Both the position numbers and the translations under genes were made by a program. Under the pieces are notes generated by a model, which was not told the DNA's origin, did no database searches, and was given only the letters and a program-made list of their open reading frames with translations. From the NCBI GenBank assembly GCA_017399175.1, contig JAFQEE010000058.1:1-62825 (forward strand): 62,825 bases of DNA, read 5' to 3'. This document shows, one piece after another, positions 46,758 to 54,965 of the stretch. This stretch comes from Clostridia bacterium. Lineage in GTDB: Bacteria > Bacillota > Clostridia > Oscillospirales > Acutalibacteraceae. Numbering within the stretch: position 1 is the first letter of the stretch; each line of letters starts with the position of its first letter.

Positions 46758-48027
46758 TTCCTTTTTCTCCTTTTACTTTATCCCAATATAATTTCGCTGT
46801 TTGTTCAGTTTTATTGTCACCGAATTCATAATATTTTTTATTTTTCAAAGCATCAGGTAAGTATTGTTGCTTAACCCAACGGTTTGGATAATCGTGTGGG
46901 TACAGGTAATGTTGACCTTTCACAACAGCATCTTCACCGTCATAATGCTTATTCTGTAACTGCCTTGGAATTTTACCGTAATTGCCTTTGCGTACATCTT
47001 CAAGTGCTGCAAAAATTCCGTCGTGACCTGTATTTGATTTAGGACTTGTTGCCACAAGCACAACTGCATCACCAAGTGGAATTGCAGCCTCAGGCATTCC
47101 GACCTGCATAGCAATATCACAAGCAGATTTTACAATAGGTAAAATTTGCGGATAGGCAAGTCCCACATCTTCACTTGCACAAACGAGAAGTCTGCGGATT
47201 GCAGAAACCATATCTCCTGCCTCTAAAAGTCGAGCAAGATAATGAAGTGCTGCATCAGGGTCGCTTCCACGCATACTCTTCTGATAAGCAGAAAGAATGT
47301 CGTAATGTTCGTCACCAAATTTGTCGTAACGGAAAGTGTTTTTCATTGTAAGACTGCCTGTATTTTCAAGTGTAATCACTCTTTTGTTGTCGACAATACT
47401 TGCTGAAAGAACACAAAGTTCAACAAAATTCAAGGACTTTCGCACATCACCGCCACAGGCTGTTGCAATATGCTCACAAACACCGTCTTCAATTTCAAGT
47501 GGAATTCCTGTTTCCTTTTCAAGAAAATCAAATCCGCGTTTTACTGCAGGAACAACATCTTCAGGGGTAACTGACTTGAACTCAAATACTGTACAACGGG
47601 AAAGTACGGCGGAGTAAATGTAAAAATACGGATTTTCTGTGGTTGATGCTATAAGTGTTATTTTACCACTTTCAATATATTCAAGCAAAGACTGTTGCTG
47701 TTTTTTATTGAAATACTGAATCTCGTCAAGATATAAAAGTATTCCGTTTGGTGCTGCAAAGGTGTCAAGCTCGCTTACGATTGCCTTGATGTCGGCAGTA
47801 CTTGCATTTGTTCCGTTTATGTGGTGGAGTTTGCGGTTTGTATTTTTCGCAATAATCCTTGCAAGTGTTGTTTTGCCTGTACCTGACGGACCGTAAAATA
47901 TTAAATTTGGTAAATAGCCTGACTCAACAATGTTGCGTAAAGGCATATTTTCGCCTAAAAGATGGCGTTGTCCAACCATATCGTCAATGGTCTGCGGACG
48001 AAGTCTGTCTGCTAAAGGTGTTGACAT
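46750..48027 (-). CDS. rarA: Replication-associated recombination protein A (AAA+ ATPase)
   Basis: 425 residues. Clamp-loader-like AAA+ ATPase: Walker A FYGPSGTGKTT (44-54), Walker B LLYLDEIQYF (97-106, Asp100-Glu101), sensor 1 IASTTENPYF, sensor 2 LSRCTVFEF, and the C-terminal tetramerisation region with SMRGSDPDAALHYLARLLEAGD and RLLVCASEDVGLA. It acts at stalled replication forks. No ribosome site of note. It lies between a HAD phosphatase (4 nt upstream) and dCMP deaminase (8-nt overlap). Confidence 0.95.
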   Translation of the reverse strand: MSTPLADRLRPQTIDDMVGQRHLLGENMPLRNIVESGYLPNLIFYGPSGTGKTTLARIIAKNTNRKLHHINGTNASTADIKAIVSELDTFAAPNGILLYLDEIQYFNKKQQQSLLEYIESGKITLIASTTENPYFYIYSAVLSRCTVFEFKSVTPEDVVPAVKRGFDFLEKETGIPLEIEDGVCEHIATACGGDVRKSLNFVELCVLSASIVDNKRVITLENTGSLTMKNTFRYDKFGDEHYDILSAYQKSMRGSDPDAALHYLARLLEAGDMVSAIRRLLVCASEDVGLAYPQILPIVKSACDIAMQVGMPEAAIPLGDAVVLVATSPKSNTGHDGIFAALEDVRKGNYGKIPRQLQNKHYDGEDAVVKGQHYLYPHDYPNRWVKQQYLPDALKNKKYYEFGDNKTEQTAKLYWDKVKGEKGNG

Positions 48028-48031
48028 AATT

Positions 48032-48679
48032 TCACTTCACTAAATCTAAAATTTCTTCTGCTGTGTCTACAATATATTCGGCATTATACTCCTTGAAATC
48101 TTCCATAGTGCCGAAACCGTAAGTCACCGCACAACAAGGAATACCAACCTGATGAGCACCATCAATGTCGAATTTTGTATCACCGACCATAAGGGTATCA
48201 TCAAGACTTGCGCCGATGTTTTTCATAGCATTTTCTATAACTGTTGCCTTGCTTTCGCTTGTGTTGTCGAACTCAGTACCGCCAAGGAAATCAAAGTATT
48301 TTTTGATATCAAGGTTTTCGCAAATCTGGTCAATGAAATGCAAAGGCTTTGAAGATGCTGTTGCAAGGATATAGCCTTGTTCTTTTAATTTTTTAAGAGT
48401 TTCAGCAACACCGTCATAAAGTTTGCTTTCAAGATAGCCGATTTTTCTGTATCTTTCACGGTATTTGTCGGTCATTTCCCATGCGTGTTTGTCGTCAAAG
48501 CCACAATAAACTGTAAAGCTGTGATAAAGTGGCGGACCAATGAACTTTTTGAGCAAATCAGCAGGTGGAGTACCGTGCCCATAACTCTCAAAAGCATAAG
48601 TAAGGCTTTTGAAAATTCCCTCTGATGAATCGGTGAGAGTGCCGTCAAAATCGAATAAAATATATTTGTAATTACTCAT
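48032..48679 (-). CDS. HAD-superfamily phosphatase (Gph/PpaX-like)
   Basis: 215 residues. Motif I FDFDGTLTD (Asp10, Asp12), a helical cap domain (about 16-85), motif II ASSKP, motif III Lys (SESKATVIENA) and motif IV MVGDTKFDIDGA. Such enzymes remove phosphate from phosphoglycolate, pyrophosphate or sugar phosphates; the substrate is not certain. It overlaps the upstream epimerase gene by 8 nt and lies 4 nt before rarA, so it is in the middle of the operon. Confidence 0.88.
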   Translation of the reverse strand: MSNYKYILFDFDGTLTDSSEGIFKSLTYAFESYGHGTPPADLLKKFIGPPLYHSFTVYCGFDDKHAWEMTDKYRERYRKIGYLESKLYDGVAETLKKLKEQGYILATASSKPLHFIDQICENLDIKKYFDFLGGTEFDNTSESKATVIENAMKNIGASLDDTLMVGDTKFDIDGAHQVGIPCCAVTYGFGTMEDFKEYNAEYIVDTAEEILDLVK

Positions 48680-49517
48680 GGATTATAATTTCATACTCCT
48701 TGTACCAAGTTTCGCCGATTGGGAGTGCGTTGCCCCATTCTCTTTCTGTAATGTCGCCGCTAAAGTCTGCTCCGTCACATCTGCCGTACCAAGGCTCAAT
48801 GCATACGAAAGGAGCATTTTTCTTTGTTGGAGACCAGATGCCGAAAAGCGGTGCATCGAATTTAACTGTGATGTATTTTTTGTTATCGTCAACAAGACTT
48901 ACTTCTGTAACATTACTGTTTTCAATTATAAGTGCGTCCTTGTCAAAAATGTTATCGTGAAGAACAAAACTGTTTTCCACATCGTATTTTTCAGGTGTAT
49001 AAAGTCCGTCAGCATTGACAAGGCTGTATTTAAGATTATCGGCGTTCATTGTGAGAACTGTTTTACTCTTTTCACAGTAAAAAGCAGGGTGTGCACCGAT
49101 TGAGAAATAAATTGTCTTGTCGTCAATGTTTTCTACTTTCCAACCAACAATGATTGTATCGTTTTTAAGTTCAAATGAACATACAAGACGGAACTTGAAA
49201 GGATATTTTGTGAGAGTTTTTTCGCTACTTTCCAACGCAAAAACGAGCTTTGTTTCATTCTGCTCAACGAGTGTGAATTCGCTATCTCTTGCAAAACCGT
49301 GCTGACCAAGTGCATATTCTTTTCCGCCGTATGTAGTTTTTCCATTTTTGTATTTGCCCACAACAGGGAAAAGCACAGGACTTCTTCTTCCCCAGAATTC
49401 AGGGTCACCGTGCCAGAGCAGTTCTTTATTTCCCTTTTTATTAAAAATTGAAGAAAGTTCAGCACCGTGAGTATCAACGGAGATTTTTAAAATATCGTTT
49501 TCAAGATAATGTAACAT
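48672..49517 (-). CDS. Aldose 1-epimerase family protein (LacX-like)
   Basis: 281 residues from the ATG at 49517, which has AAAGGTG 6 nt upstream; an ATG at 49547 falls in a repeat element and is unlikely. Mutarotase-type beta-sandwich: ELLWHGDPEFWGRRSPVLFPVVGKYKNGKTTYGG, GQHGFARDSEF (the His is catalytic in the family), IGAHPAFYC and VCIEPWYGRCDGAD with the catalytic Glu. It interconverts sugar anomers, or acts on a related phosphosugar. First gene of the six- or seven-gene minus-strand run that ends with the propeller-like gene. Confidence 0.9.
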   Translation of the reverse strand: MLHYLENDILKISVDTHGAELSSIFNKKGNKELLWHGDPEFWGRRSPVLFPVVGKYKNGKTTYGGKEYALGQHGFARDSEFTLVEQNETKLVFALESSEKTLTKYPFKFRLVCSFELKNDTIIVGWKVENIDDKTIYFSIGAHPAFYCEKSKTVLTMNADNLKYSLVNADGLYTPEKYDVENSFVLHDNIFDKDALIIENSNVTEVSLVDDNKKYITVKFDAPLFGIWSPTKKNAPFVCIEPWYGRCDGADFSGDITEREWGNALPIGETWYKEYEIIIHE

Positions 49518-49542
49518 AATAACACCTTTATTCATTTTAACT

Positions 49543-49662
49543 GTCATTCTAAGGAATGAAATGACGAAGAATCTCTGTTAATTGTTATGTTGACCTGAAA
49601 GAGATTCTTCGCTACGCTCAGAATGACACCGCAGGCGTGGAAGCCTGCCACTACGCGTATAA
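49543..49662. repeat. GTCATTCTGAG element, copy F, with GCAGGC hairpin
   Basis: Core 49543-49627 with reversed inner arms (TAAGGAATGAAATGACGAAG; CTACGCTCAGAATGAC). The adjacent unit 49629-49659 (GCAGGCGTGGAAGCCTGC, CACTACGCG) is the reverse of the unit beside copy A at 1941-1970. Confidence 0.85.
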
Positions 49663-49785
49663 TTTCATCTATTATACAATATATTTCTTATTTCGTCAAC
49701 AAAATTTATGAACATTTGTTCGTTAAAAATCTTTTAAAATTTTTATTAAAAATTGCAAAACCCCCTTTTAATTTTAAAAGAATCG

Positions 49786-49794
49786 TGGTATACT
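49786..49794 (+). promoter_or_regulatory. Extended -10 promoter candidate of murA
   Basis: TGGTATACT (TG at 49786, TATACT at 49789-49794) with no good -35; 107 bp before the start codon. Confidence 0.45.
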
Positions 49795-49901
49795 ATTAAA
49801 GGATTTTGAGCACTTTTGCGTAATTGTGGTCAAAATGTTGATTTTTATCGAATTTTTACTATATATTGTGTGATAGATTTTATTTAGGGAGGGAAGAGTC
49901 C

Positions 49902-51194
49902 TTGGAAAAAATCATAGTTAACGGTGGCAAAAGATTGACCGGTGAAGTGGAAATTAGTGGTGCCAAAAATGCCGTTGTAGCGATAATCCCAGCGACCATT
50001 CTCGCCGAAGGCGTTTGCAGAATTGAAAATATTCCCAATATCAGCGACGTTTCCGGAATGATTAAAATTTTACGCCATCTTGGCGCTGAAATAAAAATGA
50101 TAAACAAAAGCACTATTGAGATTGATACATCTCATATCCGTACAAATGTGGTTGAACACGATTTGTCAAAGCTTATGCGTGCTTCTTATTATTTCATTGG
50201 TGTTCTTTTAGGTCGATTTAACCACGCAAAGGTTGCAATGCCGGGTGGTTGTCAGTTTGGTGTTCGTCCTATTGACCAGCATATCAAGGCTTTTGAGGCC
50301 ATTGGTGCTGATGTTTCAATGGAAGAAAATGCCATGGTTGATGTTAAGGCAAAGAACCTTCTCGGTGCATCAGTTTATTTTGATGTTGTGTCAGTTGGTG
50401 CTACAATCAACCTTATGTTGGCTGCTGTTAAGGCAAAGGGCCTTACAGTTATTGAAAATGCTGCGAAAGAACCGCATATCGTTGACCTTGCGAACTTCTT
50501 GAACTCTATGGGTGCTGATGTTCGCGGTGCAGGTACTGATGTTATTAAAATTCGTGGTGTGGACAAGCTTCACGGTTGCGAATACGCAATTATCCCTGAC
50601 CAGATTGAAGCAGGAACATATATGGTTGCTGCTGCTGCAACACAGGGTGATGTGCTTATTAAAAATGTTATTCCAAAGCACCTTGAATCAATTACTGCAA
50701 AGCTTATTGAATGTGGTGTTGTGGTTGAGGAATATGACGATTCAATCAGAATTTTCTCTGATTGCCGACCAAATCATTGTAGTGTAAAGACAATGCCTCA
50801 TCCCGGTTTCCCTACCGATATGCAACCGCAGTTCTCTGTTCTTCTTTCAATCGCAGGTGGAAACAGTATGGTTTCCGAAAGCGTATGGGACAACCGTTTC
50901 CGTTATGTTGAGCAGTTGCTTCGTATGGGTGCAAAGATTACTGTTGACGGTAAATCAGCATTTATCGAGGGTGTTGACGGGCTTAAAGGTGCTCCTGTTG
51001 TGGCAAATGACCTTCGTGCAGGTGCTGCAATGGTTATTGCAGGTCTTGTGGCAAAGGGTACAACTGAAATCGAAGAAATCCATCATATTCAGCGTGGATA
51101 TGATAACATAATTGAAAAATTACGTAGCTTAGGTGCGGATATTGAATTAAAAAACAGTCCTGATGACGAAAAAACCGTATTGAGCGTAGGCTAA
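49902..51194 (+). CDS. murA: UDP-N-acetylglucosamine 1-carboxyvinyltransferase
   Basis: 430 residues from a TTG at 49902, which has AGGGAGGG 10 nt upstream and gives the usual start MEKIIVNGGKRLTGEVEISGAKNAVV. MurA adds enolpyruvate to UDP-GlcNAc, the first committed step of peptidoglycan synthesis. The active-site Cys is in PGGCQFGVRPID, so the enzyme should be fosfomycin-sensitive; the PEP/UDP loop PGFPTDMQPQF and RASYYFIGVLLGR are also present. Firmicutes often carry two MurA copies; which this is cannot be told. A clear terminator follows. Confidence 0.96.
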   Translation: MEKIIVNGGKRLTGEVEISGAKNAVVAIIPATILAEGVCRIENIPNISDVSGMIKILRHLGAEIKMINKSTIEIDTSHIRTNVVEHDLSKLMRASYYFIGVLLGRFNHAKVAMPGGCQFGVRPIDQHIKAFEAIGADVSMEENAMVDVKAKNLLGASVYFDVVSVGATINLMLAAVKAKGLTVIENAAKEPHIVDLANFLNSMGADVRGAGTDVIKIRGVDKLHGCEYAIIPDQIEAGTYMVAAAATQGDVLIKNVIPKHLESITAKLIECGVVVEEYDDSIRIFSDCRPNHCSVKTMPHPGFPTDMQPQFSVLLSIAGGNSMVSESVWDNRFRYVEQLLRMGAKITVDGKSAFIEGVDGLKGAPVVANDLRAGAAMVIAGLVAKGTTEIEEIHHIQRGYDNIIEKLRSLGADIELKNSPDDEKTVLSVG

Positions 51195-51204
51195 GATTAT
51201 TAAG

Positions 51205-51228
51205 GGACGGTCTTTACCGTCCTTTTTT
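51205..51228 (+). terminator. Terminator of murA
   Basis: GGACGGT-CTTT-ACCGTCC followed by TTTTTT. Confidence 0.93.
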
Positions 51229-51267
51229 GATACAAATTATCAGGTTAATATTAAATTAAAATAGTAA

Positions 51268-51353
51268 GTCATTCTGAGCGTAAGCGAAGAATCTCTTTCA
51301 AGGCAACATAATAATTAACAGAGATTCTTCGTCACTCCGTTCCTCAGAATGAC
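51268..51353. repeat. GTCATTCTGAG palindromic element, copy G
   Basis: 86-bp inverted repeat between murA and walJ. Its right arm ends 29 bp before the walJ start, so it would be part of the walJ leader. Confidence 0.88.
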
Positions 51354-51381
51354 AAAATCATTAGCAATTAGGAGAAATAAA

Positions 51382-52173
51382 ATGGCGAAATTTTGTCCCC
51401 TGTTTTCTTCATCAACAGGGAATTCCATATATATCGGTGGCGGTGATGACTCACTTCTCATTGATGCGGGTATGACTGCAAAACAGCTTGAGCAGTCACT
51501 CTGGAACATCGGTGTGGATGCTGACAGTATCAGCAACATTTTCATCACTCACGAGCATAATGACCATGTAAAAGGCTTAAAAGTTTTTTCGAAAAAGCAT
51601 AAGGTGAGAGCAGTTATGACACAGGGTACATACGAGGCACTTTCAGAAGCAGGTGCTTTGGAAAATGTCAGTGAATGTGCAATTATTACACCTGACGGTG
51701 TTGATGTAGGATGTATGCTCATAAAATCATTTTCCACTTCACATGACTCAAAAGAGCCTTGCGGTTATACAGTTGAAATGGCAAATGGAAGAAAAATTGC
51801 AGTCGCAACTGACCTTGGCATTATGACGGACACGGTTTTTGATGCAATAAAAGGTGCTGACCTTGTGATGCTTGAATCAAATCACGATGTTAATATGCTT
51901 CAATGTGGCGGATATCCTTATGTGCTTAAAAGAAGAATTTTAGGTGTAAAAGGTCACCTCTCTAATGATGCTTGTGCAGAAACTGTTGCAAAGCTTATAA
52001 AGACAGGAACAACACGATTCTTTTTAGGGCATTTAAGCCGTGAGAATAATCTTCCTCAACTTGCATACCAGACAAGTGTATGTGCTCTTTCAATGGAAGG
52101 TGCAAACGAGGGTGACGATTATCTTATAAGGATTGCAAAGCCTGTATGGGATGAAAAGGCGATGATATTATGA
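51382..52173 (+). CDS. walJ: Metallo-beta-lactamase-fold hydrolase WalJ (YycJ-like)
   Basis: 263 residues from the ATG at 51382 (TTAGGAG 7 nt upstream). MBL-fold motif THEHNDHVKGL carries the metal ligands; also SSSTGNSIYIGGGDDSLLIDAG at the start, FSTSHDSKEPCGY, VATDLG, LESNHD and the terminal LGHLSRENN. YycJ proteins are linked to the WalRK system and to nucleic-acid processing or cell-wall/replication coordination. It overlaps rlmH by 4 nt and shares its surroundings with a response regulator, kinase and HtrA protease. Confidence 0.92.
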   Translation: MAKFCPLFSSSTGNSIYIGGGDDSLLIDAGMTAKQLEQSLWNIGVDADSISNIFITHEHNDHVKGLKVFSKKHKVRAVMTQGTYEALSEAGALENVSECAIITPDGVDVGCMLIKSFSTSHDSKEPCGYTVEMANGRKIAVATDLGIMTDTVFDAIKGADLVMLESNHDVNMLQCGGYPYVLKRRILGVKGHLSNDACAETVAKLIKTGTTRFFLGHLSRENNLPQLAYQTSVCALSMEGANEGDDYLIRIAKPVWDEKAMIL

Positions 52174-52652
52174 TGAATGTTCATCTTATAGTTTTGGGAA
52201 AACTAAAAGAAAAATATATGAAAGATTTTTCATCGGAATATGAAAAAAGGCTTTCTGCATACTGTAAATTGACGGTGACGGAACTTGAACCCGTTAAGCT
52301 TTCCGACAATCCTTCACAAAGTGAAATCGACAATGCACTTATGAAAGAAACACAGATGATAATGGGGAAAATACCGAAAAACTCTTATGTATTTTCAATG
52401 TGCATTGAGGGTAAACAGATGTCAAGTGAAGAATTGTCACAGAAAATGGATGATATTGCTCTTTCGGGAAAAAGTAGTGTTGTTTTTATAATCGGCAGTT
52501 CGTTTGGTCTTTCCGATGAAATCAAGAGAATGTCGGATTTTAGATTTTCAATGTCAAAAATGACATTCCCGCATAAACTTGCAAGAATAATGCTCACTGA
52601 ACAGGTTTACAGGGCTTTTTCCATTACTAACAACGGAAAATACCACAAATAA
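52170..52652 (+). CDS. rlmH: 23S rRNA (pseudouridine1915-N3)-methyltransferase
   Basis: 160 residues of the SPOUT family: VHLIVLGKLKEKYMKDFSSEYEKRLSAY at the start, VFSMCIEGKQMSSEELS, the SAM-binding knot VVFIIGSSFGLSDEIKR and KMTFPHKLARIMLTEQVYRAFSI near the end. It methylates pseudouridine in helix 69 of 23S rRNA. Start ATG overlaps the walJ stop (ATGA). In Bacillus, rlmH (yydA) lies just downstream of the wal operon. Confidence 0.95.
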   Translation: MMNVHLIVLGKLKEKYMKDFSSEYEKRLSAYCKLTVTELEPVKLSDNPSQSEIDNALMKETQMIMGKIPKNSYVFSMCIEGKQMSSEELSQKMDDIALSGKSSVVFIIGSSFGLSDEIKRMSDFRFSMSKMTFPHKLARIMLTEQVYRAFSITNNGKYHK

Positions 52653-52671
52653 TTTATAAAAATACAAAAGT

Positions 52672-52718
52672 TTGTTTTTAATTTGTTAAAATTTATGATA
52701 TATGATTGCTATAAGCAA
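52672..52718 (+). promoter_or_regulatory. Candidate promoter region of the two-component operon
   Basis: TTGTTT (52672-52677), a 16-bp spacer and TATGAT (52694-52699), then a small hairpin TTGCT-ATA-AGCAA (52705-52717). Weak, but the 92-bp gap to the regulator suggests a start here. Confidence 0.35.
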
Positions 52719-52744
52719 ATTTTTACTTTGAGGAGGTTGCGGTT

Positions 52745-53440
52745 ATGCAAAAAGAAAAAATTCTTGTTGTCGATGACGAAAAAAATATTTGCGATTTGTT
52801 GAGAATGTACCTTGAAAAAGAGGGCTATGCTGTTGTAATGGCACATAACGGTCTTGATGCTGTTAAAATGTTTTCAACGGAAAATCCTGACCTTGTTCTT
52901 CTTGATATTATGCTTCCTCAACTTGACGGTTGGCAGGTTTGTCGTGAAATTCGAAAGACAAGCGAAAAACCGATTATTATGCTTACTGCCAAGGACGAAG
53001 TTTTTGATAAGGTTTTAGGTCTTGAACTTGGTGCTGACGACTATGTCACAAAACCTTTTGACACAAAGGAAATTGTGGCAAGAATAAAGGCTGTTCTTCG
53101 CCGTACATCAGCGGTTAAAGAGGCAGATATTAAAGAAGTAAAATACGATAAACTTTCAGTAAACCTTACAAATTATGAGTTAAAGGTTAATGGTGTTGTT
53201 GTTGATACACCGCCAAAAGAACTTGAACTTATATATTATCTTGCAAGTAACCCTGACCGAGTGTTTACTCGCGACCAACTTCTTGATGATGTTTGGGGCT
53301 TTGATTACTATGGTGACAGTCGTACAGTTGATGTGCATATCAAACGACTTCGTGATAAACTTAAGGGTGTTTCCGACGAATGGGAATTAAGAACAATCTG
53401 GAGCGTCGGATATAAATTTGAAACACATGGCAAAAAATAA
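52745..53440 (+). CDS. OmpR/PhoB-family response regulator
   Basis: 231 residues. Receiver domain (1-120) with the phospho-acceptor Asp54 in LVLLDIMLPQLDG, the acidic pair DDE near 10-12 and the KPF motif (Lys at VTKPFDTKEI). Winged-helix domain (about 130-228: LSVNLTNYELKVNGVVVDTPPKELELIYYLASNPDRVFTRDQLLDDVWGFDYYGDSRTVDVHIKRLRDKL). It is most similar to the WalR/PhoP/VicR group in overall pattern. It overlaps the histidine kinase gene by 14 nt and stands beside walJ, rlmH and htrA. AGGAGG precedes the ATG. Confidence 0.93.
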   Translation: MQKEKILVVDDEKNICDLLRMYLEKEGYAVVMAHNGLDAVKMFSTENPDLVLLDIMLPQLDGWQVCREIRKTSEKPIIMLTAKDEVFDKVLGLELGADDYVTKPFDTKEIVARIKAVLRRTSAVKEADIKEVKYDKLSVNLTNYELKVNGVVVDTPPKELELIYYLASNPDRVFTRDQLLDDVWGFDYYGDSRTVDVHIKRLRDKLKGVSDEWELRTIWSVGYKFETHGKK

Positions 53441-54962
53441 TTTTTTTAAGCGACGAATTCAAAGGATACGAAGATTTTTTACCCATCTGCCTTTGTTTGC
53501 CAAATACCTTACAATTATGACAGCCTTGATGCTTGTGAGTTATCTTGTTCTTGCATCTTCACTTACGGTATTTCTTTCAAACCGTTGGGCACGGGAAACG
53601 CAGGAACTTTTACAGGTAAATGTAAAACAGAGTGCCGAATATACTGAAAATCTTCTTTCAAAATGTCATACGCGTGAGGATGCTGAAAATGCACTTGTGA
53701 TTATGTGTAATAATGTGGGTGTTACTGCAACGGCTATTGATACTGACATTTTCTTTGTAAATCACGAGGGTAAAGTTATCATCTGTCGTGAAGATTTTTT
53801 GTACAACTATTCGCCGAACAGTGACGGATGCCTTGTTCACAGCGGATATACAATTCCAAAGGAAATTGTGGAAAAGGTTTCACAGGGTGAATATTTCAGC
53901 AGTAAAGAAATAGAAGGATTGTTTACTGAAGACACATTTTTCGCAGGATATCCCGTATATATGAACGATACTTTTGTAGGTGCATTTTTTGCAAGTACAC
54001 CTGTTGAAGCAAAACTTAAGGAATATGCTTCGAATATGGTGGGAATGTATTTCTGGTCGGCAATATTTGCGGCTGCCCTTTCATTCCTTGTCATATATGC
54101 GTTTACGGCAAAGCTGACCAATCCTTTGCGACAGATGTCAAATGCTACAAAATCTTATGCACAAGGGGATTTCAGTAAACGAGTCAGCGTGCGTGGTTCT
54201 GACGAATTGGCAGAGCTTTGTAAATCATTTAATCAGATGGCGACTGCATTGTCGGTGCTTGAATCATCACGACGAAGTTTCGTTGCAAATGTGTCACACG
54301 AGCTTAAAACCCCAATGACTACCATAGGTGGTTTTATTGACGGTATGCTTGACGGTACAATTCCTCCTGAAAAGCACGAGGAATATTTAGGTGTTGTGTC
54401 AGTTGAGGTTAAACGACTTTCAAGGCTTGTAACTTCAATGCTCAATCTTTCAAAAATTGAAGCAGGTGAGCTTGAAATTAAGCCTGTAAAATTTGATATT
54501 TCACAACATCTTATAAACTGTATGCTTACATTTGAGCAGGAAATTGAAAAGAAAAATATCACAATCAACGGTTTTGAAGAAATGGGACAGACATTTATTT
54601 TCGCTGACCGTGATATGATTTATCAGGTTGTGTATAATCTTATTGATAACGCAGTTAAATTTACCAATGAAAACGGTACAATCACAGTTTTTGCAGGTGA
54701 AACAACTGACGGAAAAAATTATGTTTCTATTGAAAATACAGGTGAGGGTATTTCGCCTGAAGAAACAGGAAGAATTTTTGAACGTTTCTATAAGGTAGAT
54801 AAATCAAGAAGCTATGATGTGAAAAGTGCAGGTCTTGGCTTGTATCTTTGTAAAACTATTGTAGAAATGCATCAGGGAAGAATTTTCGCTGAAAGTCAGA
54901 AAGGCAAATTCACACGATTTACTTTTATTCTTCCAAACAATAACAGCAAGTCCGGAGGATAA
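53427..54962 (+). CDS. Membrane sensor histidine kinase
   Basis: 511 residues from the ATG at 53427 (an in-frame TTG lies 9 nt upstream). Two transmembrane helices (about 27-50 and 207-228) flank an outside sensing domain of about 155 residues; HAMP (228-280), HisKA with His291 in VANVSHELKTPMT, and a HATPase with YQVVYNLIDNAVKF, NTGEGI and SAGLGLYL. There is no PAS domain between HAMP and HisKA, unlike Bacillus WalK. It pairs with the upstream regulator and probably senses cell-wall or envelope state. No WalH/WalI regulators follow; HtrA comes directly after. Confidence 0.93.
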   Translation: MAKNNFFKRRIQRIRRFFTHLPLFAKYLTIMTALMLVSYLVLASSLTVFLSNRWARETQELLQVNVKQSAEYTENLLSKCHTREDAENALVIMCNNVGVTATAIDTDIFFVNHEGKVIICREDFLYNYSPNSDGCLVHSGYTIPKEIVEKVSQGEYFSSKEIEGLFTEDTFFAGYPVYMNDTFVGAFFASTPVEAKLKEYASNMVGMYFWSAIFAAALSFLVIYAFTAKLTNPLRQMSNATKSYAQGDFSKRVSVRGSDELAELCKSFNQMATALSVLESSRRSFVANVSHELKTPMTTIGGFIDGMLDGTIPPEKHEEYLGVVSVEVKRLSRLVTSMLNLSKIEAGELEIKPVKFDISQHLINCMLTFEQEIEKKNITINGFEEMGQTFIFADRDMIYQVVYNLIDNAVKFTNENGTITVFAGETTDGKNYVSIENTGEGISPEETGRIFERFYKVDKSRSYDVKSAGLGLYLCKTIVEMHQGRIFAESQKGKFTRFTFILPNNNSKSGG

Positions 54963-54965
54963 TTT

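Noticed and set aside
49518-49547. Upstream start of the aldose epimerase gene
   Set aside because: These codons lie partly in a palindromic repeat and have no ribosome site; the ATG at 49517 does.
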